NCBI GenBank assembly: GCA_030427145.1
Contig: JAUHWT010000011.1
Location: forward strand, 1-64,000
Reading direction: 5' to 3'
Length of the DNA stretch: 64,000 nt
DNA from: Alphaproteobacteria bacterium
GTDB taxonomy: Bacteria; Pseudomonadota; Alphaproteobacteria; Rhodobacterales; Rhodobacteraceae
Shown here: piece by piece, positions 44,756 to 53,018 of the stretch
Numbering within the stretch: position 1 is the first letter of the stretch
Layout: each line of letters opens with the position of its first letter
Made by a program: the position numbers and the translations under genes
The notes under the pieces: model-generated
The model's database searches: none
What the model saw: the letters and a program-made list of their open reading frames with translations, nothing else
What the model was told of the DNA's origin: nothing

Positions 44756-45313
44756 CTATTCGGCACAGGACGCGGTAAGGTTTGTAAACTGGCTGATGAT
44801 CCACTGGGGGCCATCCTCGGGGAGGCTCTCGGTCGCGGATGCCTTGAGATCGGCAAGAATGTCGAGCGTCCGGCTGTTATCGACCATCGCCACGCCGCCA
44901 TCCGCGCCCATGACCTGATCGTAAATCACAAGCGCCACGATGATTAGAACGAATCCCCGGAGGACACCGAACAGGAAGCCCAGCCCCTGATCCACCGGCC
45001 CTAGCGCCGAGTTCTGGATGGCACCGGATATGATCGGTGTGAAAATGGAAACGATTACAAGGGCCAGGACGAAGGCAAGGGCAAAGCCGCCGAGGATCCC
45101 AAGCTCGCAGTTCGTCCCAATCAGGTCCTTTAGAACGGGAACTTCACGGATCAGCGGCTCAAATGTGGGCGCGAAAGTGTAGCCCACGACAGCCGCAATC
45201 ACCCAGCCCGCAATGGAAAGGCATTCCCGCACCAGCCCGCGTGACCAGGCAAGTACCGCCGACAGCAAAATAACGACAAGTACGATGCCGTCGACCAGAG
45301 TGTAGCCTTCCAT
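44756..45313 (-). CDS. cvpA: CvpA family membrane protein
   Basis: This 185-residue inner-membrane protein starts YTLVDGIVLVVILLSAVLAWSRGLVRE, the family's hallmark, and has four predicted membrane helices with GFLFGVLRGFVLIIVA near the end. The C-terminal cytoplasmic tail is about 50 residues. CvpA affects colicin V production and envelope stress resistance in enterobacteria; its precise role is unresolved. It sits between radA and purF as usual. Confidence 0.92.
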   Translation of the reverse strand: MEGYTLVDGIVLVVILLSAVLAWSRGLVRECLSIAGWVIAAVVGYTFAPTFEPLIREVPVLKDLIGTNCELGILGGFALAFVLALVIVSIFTPIISGAIQNSALGPVDQGLGFLFGVLRGFVLIIVALVIYDQVMGADGGVAMVDNSRTLDILADLKASATESLPEDGPQWIISQFTNLTASCAE

Positions 45314-45325
45314 AAGTGTCCGTTC

Positions 45326-46699
45326 CTATCGGTCAATCTTTCCGAAACACTTTTCCATGAACGCGCCGAGGTCCGCAACCGTATGAATGTCCAGAGAGTT
45401 ACCGTCTGTGGTTTTTATGCCCTTTGGCGCGATGGCCGACTGGAAGCCAAGTTTCGCGGATTCGCGCAGCCTCGCGCCCGCCTGTGCGGTGGGACGAAGC
45501 GCGCCCGAGAGGCTCAGTTCGCCGAAGAAAACCGTATCGGCGGGCAGGGCGTGATCCTGACGCGCGGAGACCAGTGCGGCGGCCACGGCGAGATCCGCCG
45601 CCGGCTCCGAAATGCGCAAACCACCGGCGACATTGAGATAAACATCGCGGTCGGCAAAACTGATGCCAAACCGCGCTTCAAGAACCGCGAGCACCATGGA
45701 AAGCCGCCCGCTGTCCCAGCCCACAACTGACCGCCGGGCGGTGCCGAGATGGGTTGGGGCAACCAGGGCCTGGATCTCGGCCAGTACAGGGCGTGTGCCC
45801 TCAACGCCCGCAAACACGGCTGAGCCTGGGCTCGGTTTGCCGCGTTCGGACAGGAACAGGGCTGAGGGGTTGGCGACCTCCTCAAGCCCGCGTCCCGTCA
45901 TTTCGAACACGCCGATTTCGTCCGCCGGTCCGAATCGGTTTTTGACGGCACGCAGAATGCGGAACTGATGGCCGCGCTCGCCCTCGAAGTAGAGGACGGT
46001 GTCGACCATGTGTTCGACCACGCGGGGTCCTGCGATCTGACCCTCCTTTGTGACGTGACCGACCAGGATGATCGAGACGCCGCGCCGCTTGGCAAAACTG
46101 ACCAGTTCATGGGACGCCGCGCGGACCTGCGACACTGACCCTGGCGCGCTGGCAACGTGGTCGGCCCACATGGTCTGGATCGAGTCGATGATGGCCAGAG
46201 CGGGACGTTCGGCGTCCAGAGTCGTCAAAATGTCCCGTAGATTGGTCTCGGAGGCCAGTTTCAGCGGCGATTTTGTCAGTCCGAGCCGGGAGGCGCGCAT
46301 GCGGATCTGTGCCGCAGCTTCCTCGCCCGAGACGTAAATGGCGCTGTTGCCGTTGCTGGCAAAGGCCGCGGCGGCCTGGAGGAGCAGGGTTGATTTGCCG
46401 ATGCCAGGGTCGCCGCCGACCAGGATGGCTGAGGCGGGCACGAGGCCGCCGCCCAGAACGCGGTCGAGTTCGGCGACGCCACTGGTCTGACGCGGGGCGG
46501 GGGTGTCCTCGATATCAAGGCTCGACAGTTCAACGCGGTTGCCGCGCGTGGTGCCGAGGGAGTTTCCCTTGGGGCCGTCGGTCAGGCCCGTGTCCTCGGT
46601 TATGGTGTTCCACGAGCCGCAACTGTCGCAGCGGCCAGCCCATTTCGAATGGGTGGCCCCACATTCGGAGCAGACAAATTTAGCGGATTTTCGGCTCAA
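45326..46699 (-). CDS. radA: DNA repair protein RadA
   Basis: This 457-residue RecA-like branch-migration ATPase has an N-terminal C4 zinc finger (CSECGATHSKWAGRCDSCG), Walker A GGDPGIGKSTLL at about residues 94-105, Walker B LAIIDSIQTM, the RadA-specific KNRFGP motif and a C-terminal Lon-protease-like domain. It acts in recombinational repair. Length and order are those of the family. Confidence 0.96.
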   Translation of the reverse strand: MSRKSAKFVCSECGATHSKWAGRCDSCGSWNTITEDTGLTDGPKGNSLGTTRGNRVELSSLDIEDTPAPRQTSGVAELDRVLGGGLVPASAILVGGDPGIGKSTLLLQAAAAFASNGNSAIYVSGEEAAAQIRMRASRLGLTKSPLKLASETNLRDILTTLDAERPALAIIDSIQTMWADHVASAPGSVSQVRAASHELVSFAKRRGVSIILVGHVTKEGQIAGPRVVEHMVDTVLYFEGERGHQFRILRAVKNRFGPADEIGVFEMTGRGLEEVANPSALFLSERGKPSPGSAVFAGVEGTRPVLAEIQALVAPTHLGTARRSVVGWDSGRLSMVLAVLEARFGISFADRDVYLNVAGGLRISEPAADLAVAAALVSARQDHALPADTVFFGELSLSGALRPTAQAGARLRESAKLGFQSAIAPKGIKTTDGNSLDIHTVADLGAFMEKCFGKIDR

Positions 46700-46720
46700 T
46701 ACTCTTTCCCGGTCTTCGGA

Positions 46721-47488
46721 TCAACGTACCGCCGCGATCGGCCCTTCGGCGCGGCCGTGGATGAACTGGTCGAGGTAAGGGTCTGAAGCGGTGTCCATTT
46801 CCCGGATGTGCCCGGACCAGCGGACCAGACCGCCATGGAGCATTGCGACATGGTCGGAGACGGTCCGCACGGTGGTCATGTCGTGGGTGATGGTGATGGC
46901 GGTGGACCCAAGCTCCTCGACCAGTTCGCGGATCAACTCGTTGATAACACCGGCCATGATGGGGTCCAGACCGGCGGTAGGCTCATCGAAGAATATGACC
47001 TCCGGATCGGTCGCAATGGCACGGGCCAGACCCACACGTTTCTGCATTCCGCCTGAGATTTCAGCCGGATAGAGGTCCGCGACCTCCGGGGCGAGGCCAA
47101 CGCGGCGCAGTTTTTCGATGGCAAGTTCGCGGGCCTGTTTCTTTTTGAGCGGCTTGCGAACATGGGTGTGGGTGTGTCGGAAGGAGACGTTCTGCCAGAC
47201 GGTCATGCTGTCGAAGAGGGCGGCGCCCTGAAAGAGCATCCCGAAATGCCGGAGGAAGGCGCGGCGGTCCATGTCGTCAACCGGGGTGCCGTCGATGGTG
47301 ATCTCGCCGCTGTCGTGGTGTTCGATGCCAAGGATGCATTTGAGCGTCACAGACTTTCCGGTGCCGGAACCGCCAATGATTACAAGGCTTTCGCCCTTCA
47401 TGACCTTGAGGTTCACTCCGGCCAAGACGCGGTTTTCGCCGAAGGCTTTATGGACGTCGCGCAACTCGATTTTTGGAACATCACTCAC
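46721..47488 (-). CDS. mlaF: ABC transporter ATP-binding protein, MlaF-like
   Basis: This 255-residue ATPase has Walker A IGGSGTGKSVTL, signature ISGGMQKRVGLARA, Walker B VIFFDEPTAGLDPI and switch His ITHDM, all typical of the Mla/Ttg2/Mkl group. It would power phospholipid transport across the envelope with the MlaE permease encoded just upstream, overlapping by 4 bp. The MlaD and MlaC components are not in this window. Confidence 0.9.
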   Translation of the reverse strand: MSDVPKIELRDVHKAFGENRVLAGVNLKVMKGESLVIIGGSGTGKSVTLKCILGIEHHDSGEITIDGTPVDDMDRRAFLRHFGMLFQGAALFDSMTVWQNVSFRHTHTHVRKPLKKKQARELAIEKLRRVGLAPEVADLYPAEISGGMQKRVGLARAIATDPEVIFFDEPTAGLDPIMAGVINELIRELVEELGSTAITITHDMTTVRTVSDHVAMLHGGLVRWSGHIREMDTASDPYLDQFIHGRAEGPIAAVR

Positions 47489-48276
47489 CGGAAAAACACC
47501 TCCGTCAGAAGGTAGTTCGCTGCGAGTACGAGTATCGAGGCGGACACCACCGCGTTTGTGGTGGCGCGGCCCACACCCTGCGCGCCGCGGCCGGAATGGT
47601 AGCCGTGGTAGCAGCCCATGAGCGAGAGAATGAATCCGAAGGCCGCGGCCTTAACGAGGCCGGAGGTCACGTCGGAGGTCTCGAGGAAGTTGACGGTGTT
47701 CTGCACATAGGTCGCCGCGTTGAAATCGAGGCGGCCGATGCCGACCAGACTGCCACCGAAAATGCCGATCACGTCACCCACGGCCACCAAAAGCGGCAGG
47801 GAGATCGTCGCGGCGGCAACCCGGGGAAGTACGAGGTATTTCATGGGGTTGGTGGAGAGTGTTGTCAGCGCGTCGAGCTGTTCCGTGACCTTCATCGTAC
47901 CGATTTCAGCGGCGATGGAAGAGGAGACGCGACCGGCGACCATCAGTCCGCCCAGGACGGGGCCGAGTTCACGGACGATGCCAATGGCCACAATCGACGG
48001 GACCACCGATTCGGCGTTGAAACGCGACCCGCCCGCATGGATCTGAAGCGCGAGGGCCGCGCCGGTGAAGAGTGTGGTCAGGCCTACCACAGGGAGCGAA
48101 AAATATCCAATGCGAATAAGCTGTTGAACCAGTTCGCCGGGATAGTATGGCGGCCGGAACAGGTGCGATACCGTGGTCAGGGCAAACATGACCAGGCTGC
48201 CGGTGCTGCGGCAGAGGCCGAGGACAGATCGGCCGATGGAGGCCAGAAAAGACTGAATAAGTGCAAGGATATACAT
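47485..48276 (-). CDS. mlaE: MlaE-family lipid ABC transporter permease
   Basis: This 263-residue inner-membrane permease carries the MlaE core PVVGLTTLFTGAALALQ, ELGPVLGGLMVAGRVSSSIAAEIGTMKVTEQ (coupling helix) and five to six membrane helices. It is the partner of the MlaF ATPase downstream and follows alr by 11 bp. The pair maintains outer-membrane lipid asymmetry in other proteobacteria. Confidence 0.92.
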   Translation of the reverse strand: MYILALIQSFLASIGRSVLGLCRSTGSLVMFALTTVSHLFRPPYYPGELVQQLIRIGYFSLPVVGLTTLFTGAALALQIHAGGSRFNAESVVPSIVAIGIVRELGPVLGGLMVAGRVSSSIAAEIGTMKVTEQLDALTTLSTNPMKYLVLPRVAAATISLPLLVAVGDVIGIFGGSLVGIGRLDFNAATYVQNTVNFLETSDVTSGLVKAAAFGFILSLMGCYHGYHSGRGAQGVGRATTNAVVSASILVLAANYLLTEVFFR

Positions 48277-48287
48277 GGTCTGCCCGC

Positions 48288-49343
48288 TTACTGCTGGCTC
48301 TCCTTGTAGTTGCGTTCGTAGCGGTCGCCAAGGGATGTCAGGAATTCATATCCGATTGTGCCCGCCGCATTGGCGAGGTCGTCCACGGTCTGGTGTTCGT
48401 TGAGGATTTCAAGGTGCGAGGGCACGGTTTCCAACCCGGTGACATCGACCGTGATCAGGTCCATGGAGATGCGGCCAACCATTGGACAGGGCGTGTCGCC
48501 CGCATAGAGGCTGACCTGGCCGTTACCCGCCGTCCGCAGAAGTCCATCCGCGTAACCTGCTGATATGGTTGCAATTTGCCGCGTCTCCGGCGCGGTCCAG
48601 TTTGCGCCGTAGCCGACGGCTTCCCCTTCCTCCACCTCCCTGACCTGGATGACCGGGAGCGACAGTGAGACCACGGGAATCCCATCGGAGAAGGGGGCGC
48701 CGCCGAAGAGGCCGATGCCGGGGCGGGTCAGGTTGTGGTGAAAATCGCAGCCCAGAAGGATGCCGCCGGTGGCGGCGAGGCTGCGACGGAGGTCGGGAAA
48801 GTCGCGGGCGACGGTTTTGAATACCTGTAGCTGGCTGCGGTTCTGCGGGTGGGAAGGTTCATCGGCGCAGGCGAGGTGGGACAGCAGCAAGTCGGCACGG
48901 ATTTTTGCAATGTGATCAGTGGCTTCCGTAAGGTCGGCGGGCTCGAGGCCGAGACGGTTCATGCCGGAATCGATCTGAAGCGCGCTGGTATGGCCGGGGA
49001 TTGCCGCGGCCATGCGGCGGATTTGGTCGATGCTGTTGAGACAGGGGGTAAGGTCGTAGTCGCGGCAGAGCTTCTCATCGCCCGGAAGAAGCCCGGACAG
49101 GATGTAGATTTTTGGTTTTATTCCGAGGATTTCACGGAGTTCCGCGCCCTCGTCAGCCAGTGCCACGAAGAAGGTTTTGGCCCCTTCGGCTGCCAGTGCG
49201 GGGGCGGTGCGGGTGATGCCGAGACCATAGGAATTCGCCTTCAGCACCGCAGCGGTTTCGGTGTCGGAGGCGGACAGGGCGTCGAGGGCGCGCCAGTTGC
49301 GGCGGATTGCGGTCAGATCGACGGTCAGTTTTGCTCTGGCCAT
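48288..49343 (-). CDS. alr: Alanine racemase
   Basis: This 351-residue PLP enzyme interconverts L- and D-alanine for peptidoglycan. The PLP lysine is Lys35 in AAVLKANSYGLG; the second catalytic residue lies in VGYGANW, and MVGRISMDLITVDVTG is the conserved C-domain block. It is the first gene of the long minus-strand operon. Just upstream of its start lies a 21-bp tandem repeat. Confidence 0.95.
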   Translation of the reverse strand: MARAKLTVDLTAIRRNWRALDALSASDTETAAVLKANSYGLGITRTAPALAAEGAKTFFVALADEGAELREILGIKPKIYILSGLLPGDEKLCRDYDLTPCLNSIDQIRRMAAAIPGHTSALQIDSGMNRLGLEPADLTEATDHIAKIRADLLLSHLACADEPSHPQNRSQLQVFKTVARDFPDLRRSLAATGGILLGCDFHHNLTRPGIGLFGGAPFSDGIPVVSLSLPVIQVREVEEGEAVGYGANWTAPETRQIATISAGYADGLLRTAGNGQVSLYAGDTPCPMVGRISMDLITVDVTGLETVPSHLEILNEHQTVDDLANAAGTIGYEFLTSLGDRYERNYKESQQ

Positions 49344-49384
49344 GGCAAAAATGCTCCCCGTGGTGGTCCGGCGGGTGTCCGGAC

Positions 49385-49489
49385 TGGCACAAATTGCGGA
49401 TGAAATGGCGCAATCGGGACTCCAGGTGGCACAGATTGAGAGTCAAATGGCACAGATTGTGAATCAAATGGCACAGATTGCATGGTAAA
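49385..49489. repeat. Five 21-bp tandem repeats upstream of alr
   Basis: Five units start at 49385, 49406, 49427, 49448 and 49469. Each begins TGGC(A/G)CA; units three to five share TGGCACAGATTG, and units three and four are nearly identical. The 21-bp length keeps reading frame, and the plus strand reads as heptads AQIxxQM, but no ribosome binding site or convincing gene covers it. It lies 42 bp upstream of alr. Confidence 0.8.
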
Positions 49490-49659
49490 TGGCCGGATCC
49501 CGCAGGTTTCTGATCATGAAGCGCTGTCCCGTGTCATGAATTGGTCGTGCGCGCATCACAAGACAAAAATGCGTTTGTCGGGTGCTTCTCCGGCTTCCAT
49601 GCCGCTCGTGCATCTGTATGGTCGCGACCAGTCAGCTTATCAGGTTCCGGAGGGCAGAG

Positions 49660-51042
49660 ATGATCGAAGAGGAAACGAAACCTTCGGATCAGGGGCGGGG
49701 TCAGAACCACCTCGATCATGAGACGTTTGAGGCGATTGTCGCGGCCGTTGAAGCGGCGGACAGCGACCGGCTTCAGGAACTGCTTGAGCCGCTGCACGAG
49801 GCGGATATTGCCGACCTGATTGAGGAACTGGACCGCAACCAGCGGCGGGAGCTGATCCGGGTCTGGGGCATTGATGTGGACGGTGCGGCGCTCTCCGAAC
49901 TTGAGGAGGGTGTCCGTGACGAGATCATCGCGGAAATGGGCGACGAGGCCCTGGCGGCGGCGGTTCAGGACCTGGAAACCGATGACGTCGTCTATCTGAC
50001 CGAGGACCTGGAGGGGCCGCAGCAGGAACGCATCCTGCGTATGCTCGACGATGCCGACCGGGTCGCGGTGCGCCAGTCGCTGACCTATGAGGAATTTTCA
50101 GCCGGTCGTCTGATGCAGCGCGAGGTCGTGGTGGCGCCTGAGCACTGGAGCGTCGGGGATGCCATCGACTACATGCGGGCGGAGGATCACCTGCCGGAGA
50201 GTTTTTATGGGCTGGTCATTGCCGATCCGCAGATGCACCCGGTTGGCATGGTGTCTCTGGGGCGTTTGATGGGGTCGGCGCGGCCCACGCGGCTGAAGGA
50301 CATTATGGAAGAGGATCTGCGCACGCTCAATGTGAGCCAGCCGCAGGAGGACGTGGCCTATATCTTCAACAAGTACCACATCATTTCTGCCCCGGTGGTG
50401 GATGATGATGGGCGGCTTGTGGGGCTGATCACCATTGATGACGCGATGGACGTTTTGGAGGACGAGGCAGAGGAGGACATGAAGCTGCTCGCCGGTGTGG
50501 GCGATGAGGAGCTGAATGACGGGGTTCTGGAAATTGCCAAGGCGCGGTTCATCTGGCTGACGGTCAACCTGATCACGGCGATTTTGGCCTCGGTGGTGAT
50601 TGCGCAGTTTACCGATACGATTGAATCCCTAGTGGCCCTGGCCGTTCTGATGCCGATTGTGGCCTCAATGGGGGGCAATGCGGGCACCCAGACCCTGACG
50701 GTGGCGGTGCGGGCTTTGGCGACGCACAGTCTGACGCCCCGAAACATTCGCAGGTTTATCGGCCGTGAGGGGCTGGTGGGGCTGATAAACGGGGTTGGTT
50801 TCGCCGTTCTGATCGGTGTGCTGAGCGCTGTGTTTTATTCCAACTGGCCGCTGGGGGCGGTGATTGCCACGGCGATGATTGGTAACATGGTGGTCGCGGC
50901 CTTTGCCGGGGTGATGGTGCCTATTGCGCTCGACCGGCTGAAGCTAGATCCCGCGCTCGCATCGGGCACGTTTGTGACCACGATTACGGATGTGTTCGGG
51001 TTCTTTGCCTTCCTCGGCCTGGCCGGAGCGGTGCTGCTTTAG
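49660..51042 (+). CDS. mgtE: Magnesium transporter MgtE
   Basis: This 460-residue Mg2+ channel has an N-terminal superhelical domain (about residues 25-135; LLEPLHEADIADLIEEL), a CBS pair (about 140-265; FYGLVIADPQMHPVGMVS and HIISAPVVDDDGRLVG) and five membrane helices, with the pore-lining GGNAGTQT after PIVASM. The cytoplasmic domains sense Mg2+ and close the pore. The ATG at 49660 has GGAGGGCAG before it; the longer frame is untypical. It lies opposite in direction to alr. Confidence 0.94.
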   Translation: MIEEETKPSDQGRGQNHLDHETFEAIVAAVEAADSDRLQELLEPLHEADIADLIEELDRNQRRELIRVWGIDVDGAALSELEEGVRDEIIAEMGDEALAAAVQDLETDDVVYLTEDLEGPQQERILRMLDDADRVAVRQSLTYEEFSAGRLMQREVVVAPEHWSVGDAIDYMRAEDHLPESFYGLVIADPQMHPVGMVSLGRLMGSARPTRLKDIMEEDLRTLNVSQPQEDVAYIFNKYHIISAPVVDDDGRLVGLITIDDAMDVLEDEAEEDMKLLAGVGDEELNDGVLEIAKARFIWLTVNLITAILASVVIAQFTDTIESLVALAVLMPIVASMGGNAGTQTLTVAVRALATHSLTPRNIRRFIGREGLVGLINGVGFAVLIGVLSAVFYSNWPLGAVIATAMIGNMVVAAFAGVMVPIALDRLKLDPALASGTFVTTITDVFGFFAFLGLAGAVLL

Positions 51043-51150
51043 GATCGTCGGCCTGGACCGGGCGCGTGGCCGTGTCCGTTTGGCCGGTGAGAATTTGTTT
51101 GTAATTCGCTGACAATGCGGCAAAATCCCTCGCAGAGGCTGGGGGTGAAT

Positions 51151-52776
51151 ATGCCGGTTGACCGCCGTAATGCCTGCGACAGTGGCGATGTGGGGGCGGG
51201 AATGGCGGTTGGAACGGGCAGATGGTGGAGCGGCGCGGCGCTGCAGTCCGGGGCGATCACGCTGGTTGTGCTGCTGCTGCCGATTTGCGTCTGGCTCGAT
51301 CTGCGCAACCTGTCGGACCGGAATTTGCGCAATCAGGCCGAGACGCTGAACCGGGTTGTGAGCGCGTTTCGGCAGTATTATTCCACCAATGTTGTCAGCC
51401 GGATCATGGATGCGGGCGGAGCGGCGCATCCTACGAACCTCTATGAGGACCGGCCGGGAGGTATTCCGATCCCGGCGACGCTGTCGATCGAACTGGCCGC
51501 GGCGCTGCGCTCGGAGCAGGACAGCGTGGCCTACCGGTTTGTGTCGGAATATCCCTTTGCGAACCGGGCGAGCCATAACCTGACGGAATTCGAGAGGTCG
51601 GCGTTGCGCCGGTTTGAGGCGGACCCGGTGGGGCTTGCCATGTTGACAGATGTGTCGGGCGGGCTGCGCGACCGGCAGGTGACGGTGGCGACGCCGGTTC
51701 TGATGGGTGGCGGCTGCGTGACCTGTCACAATGCGCACCCCGACAGTCCGAAGACAGACTGGAAGATCGGCGATGTGCGGGGCATTCAGACCTTTACGGT
51801 GAGCCAGCCGCTGACGCTGAACATCTGGTCGTTTCAGTGGATCCTGACCTATATGGCGTTTTCGGCGCTGGTGGCGGTTGCGGTGTCCACCAACCTCTTC
51901 AAGCGTGCGCGGGAGTTTCAGGCGTTGAGCCGGAGGCTGATTGAGCAGAACTCGTTTCTGAGCGAAGTGTCGCGGGTGGTGTCGAAATACATTCCGACCC
52001 AGGTGTTCGACGCGATTTTCCGTTCCGGCGCAGGGCGGGGGATTTCCACCGAACGCAAGAAGCTGACGGTGTTTTTCTCGGATATCCGGAATTTCACGGC
52101 GACGACGGAGCAGTTGCAGCCCGAGGATCTGACGGCCATCCTCAACGAGTATTTCTCGGAGATGTCCGCAATTGCCGAGGCGCATGGGGCGACGATCGAC
52201 AAGTTTATTGGCGACGCCATTGTTGCGTTTTTCGGCGATCCAACCAGCCAGGGCGTGCGGGAGGATGCGCGGGCCTGCGTGCGGATGGCGATTGCGATGC
52301 AGAAGCGGCTGCGGGAGCTGAACGTGATCTGGCGGGATCGGGGTTATGAGCATCCGTTCCAGGTGCGGATCGGGATTAATACGGGCATTTGTAACGTGGG
52401 CAATTTCGGCTCCGAGAGTCGGATGGATTATACCATCATCGGGGCGGAGGCGAACCTGGCGGCGCGGCTGGAATCCATTGCCGAGCCGGGCGGGATCGTC
52501 ATGAGCTATGAGACCTGGGTGCATGTGCGCGACGAGGTGCCCGCCCAGGCGATGGAGCCGGTACGGTTTAAGGGCATTGCGCGGGAGGTGGTGCCGTACC
52601 GCTGGCTGACTGATGACCGGGAGGTGCCTGTGGTGCCGGAGGACAAGCCGGCTGTCGGTCAGGGCATGACGGTGTCGATTGACGTGGCCGACCTGGACGG
52701 GTCGGGGCGGCTGGAGATCGAGCGGATTTTGGTGAAGGCGCGGGACGTGTTGCGGGGGGATAAGGGGGAGGGGTGA
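51151..52776 (+). CDS. Class III adenylate cyclase with predicted periplasmic c-type heme sensor
   Basis: This roughly 541-residue membrane protein has one helix at about residues 30-50, a periplasmic domain (about 52-225) resembling DUF3365/Tll0287 with CVTCH at 189-193, and a second helix at about 227-250. A short linker and a class III cyclase domain (about 300-490) follow. Metal-binding Asp311 (FFSDIRNF) and Asp355 (GDAIVAFFG) are present. The Lys in ERKKLTVFF and Asp in MDYTIIG favour ATP, and NLAARLE carries the transition-state Asn and Arg. Heme ligation would couple redox or gas state to cAMP; that is inference. The start at 51151 has GGGGGTG upstream; an ATG at 51115 is possible. Confidence 0.88.
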   Translation: MPVDRRNACDSGDVGAGMAVGTGRWWSGAALQSGAITLVVLLLPICVWLDLRNLSDRNLRNQAETLNRVVSAFRQYYSTNVVSRIMDAGGAAHPTNLYEDRPGGIPIPATLSIELAAALRSEQDSVAYRFVSEYPFANRASHNLTEFERSALRRFEADPVGLAMLTDVSGGLRDRQVTVATPVLMGGGCVTCHNAHPDSPKTDWKIGDVRGIQTFTVSQPLTLNIWSFQWILTYMAFSALVAVAVSTNLFKRAREFQALSRRLIEQNSFLSEVSRVVSKYIPTQVFDAIFRSGAGRGISTERKKLTVFFSDIRNFTATTEQLQPEDLTAILNEYFSEMSAIAEAHGATIDKFIGDAIVAFFGDPTSQGVREDARACVRMAIAMQKRLRELNVIWRDRGYEHPFQVRIGINTGICNVGNFGSESRMDYTIIGAEANLAARLESIAEPGGIVMSYETWVHVRDEVPAQAMEPVRFKGIAREVVPYRWLTDDREVPVVPEDKPAVGQGMTVSIDVADLDGSGRLEIERILVKARDVLRGDKGEG

Positions 52777-53018
52777 GGTTTGTGCGTTGCCGTTTCAGTT
52801 GTTCCGATCGGGGGGACGGCGGGAAGTGCGCGGTGAGACGTGCCGGCGGCGGTCCTGGGGGCGGCGCTGCTGAGGGGGTGTGCGGCGCGGTTTCATGGCG
52901 AAGTGTGCATCGTCGGGCGTCGGTGCGCGATGACGCGGGAGGAGCGACGGCCCTTGGGGCCGGACCTTCGCTGGCACGGCGGGCTTGGCGCCCTTCGATT
53001 CCGTGCCCTTAGGGGCTC
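52777..53018. other. Intergenic region between cyclase and dnaB genes
   Basis: This is very GC-rich DNA with no supported gene. One open plus-strand frame covers most of it, but it has an Arg/Gly-rich composition unlike any protein I know. The two flanking genes converge here; no clear intrinsic terminator is visible. Confidence 0.5.

Noticed and set aside
49153-49488. Open frames on both strands across the 21-bp repeats
   Set aside because: Each overlaps the real alr start and lacks a ribosome binding site; the regularity comes from the 21-bp period keeping frame.
50944-52524. 526-codon minus-strand frame
   Set aside because: It lies antisense to the end of mgtE and the cyclase; its His/Arg/Pro-rich translation is typical of a shadow frame in GC-rich DNA.
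52773-53012. Plus-strand open frame of 79 codons after the cyclase
   Set aside because: The translation is Arg/Gly/Ala-rich and has no family resemblance. GC-rich DNA often has such chance frames.
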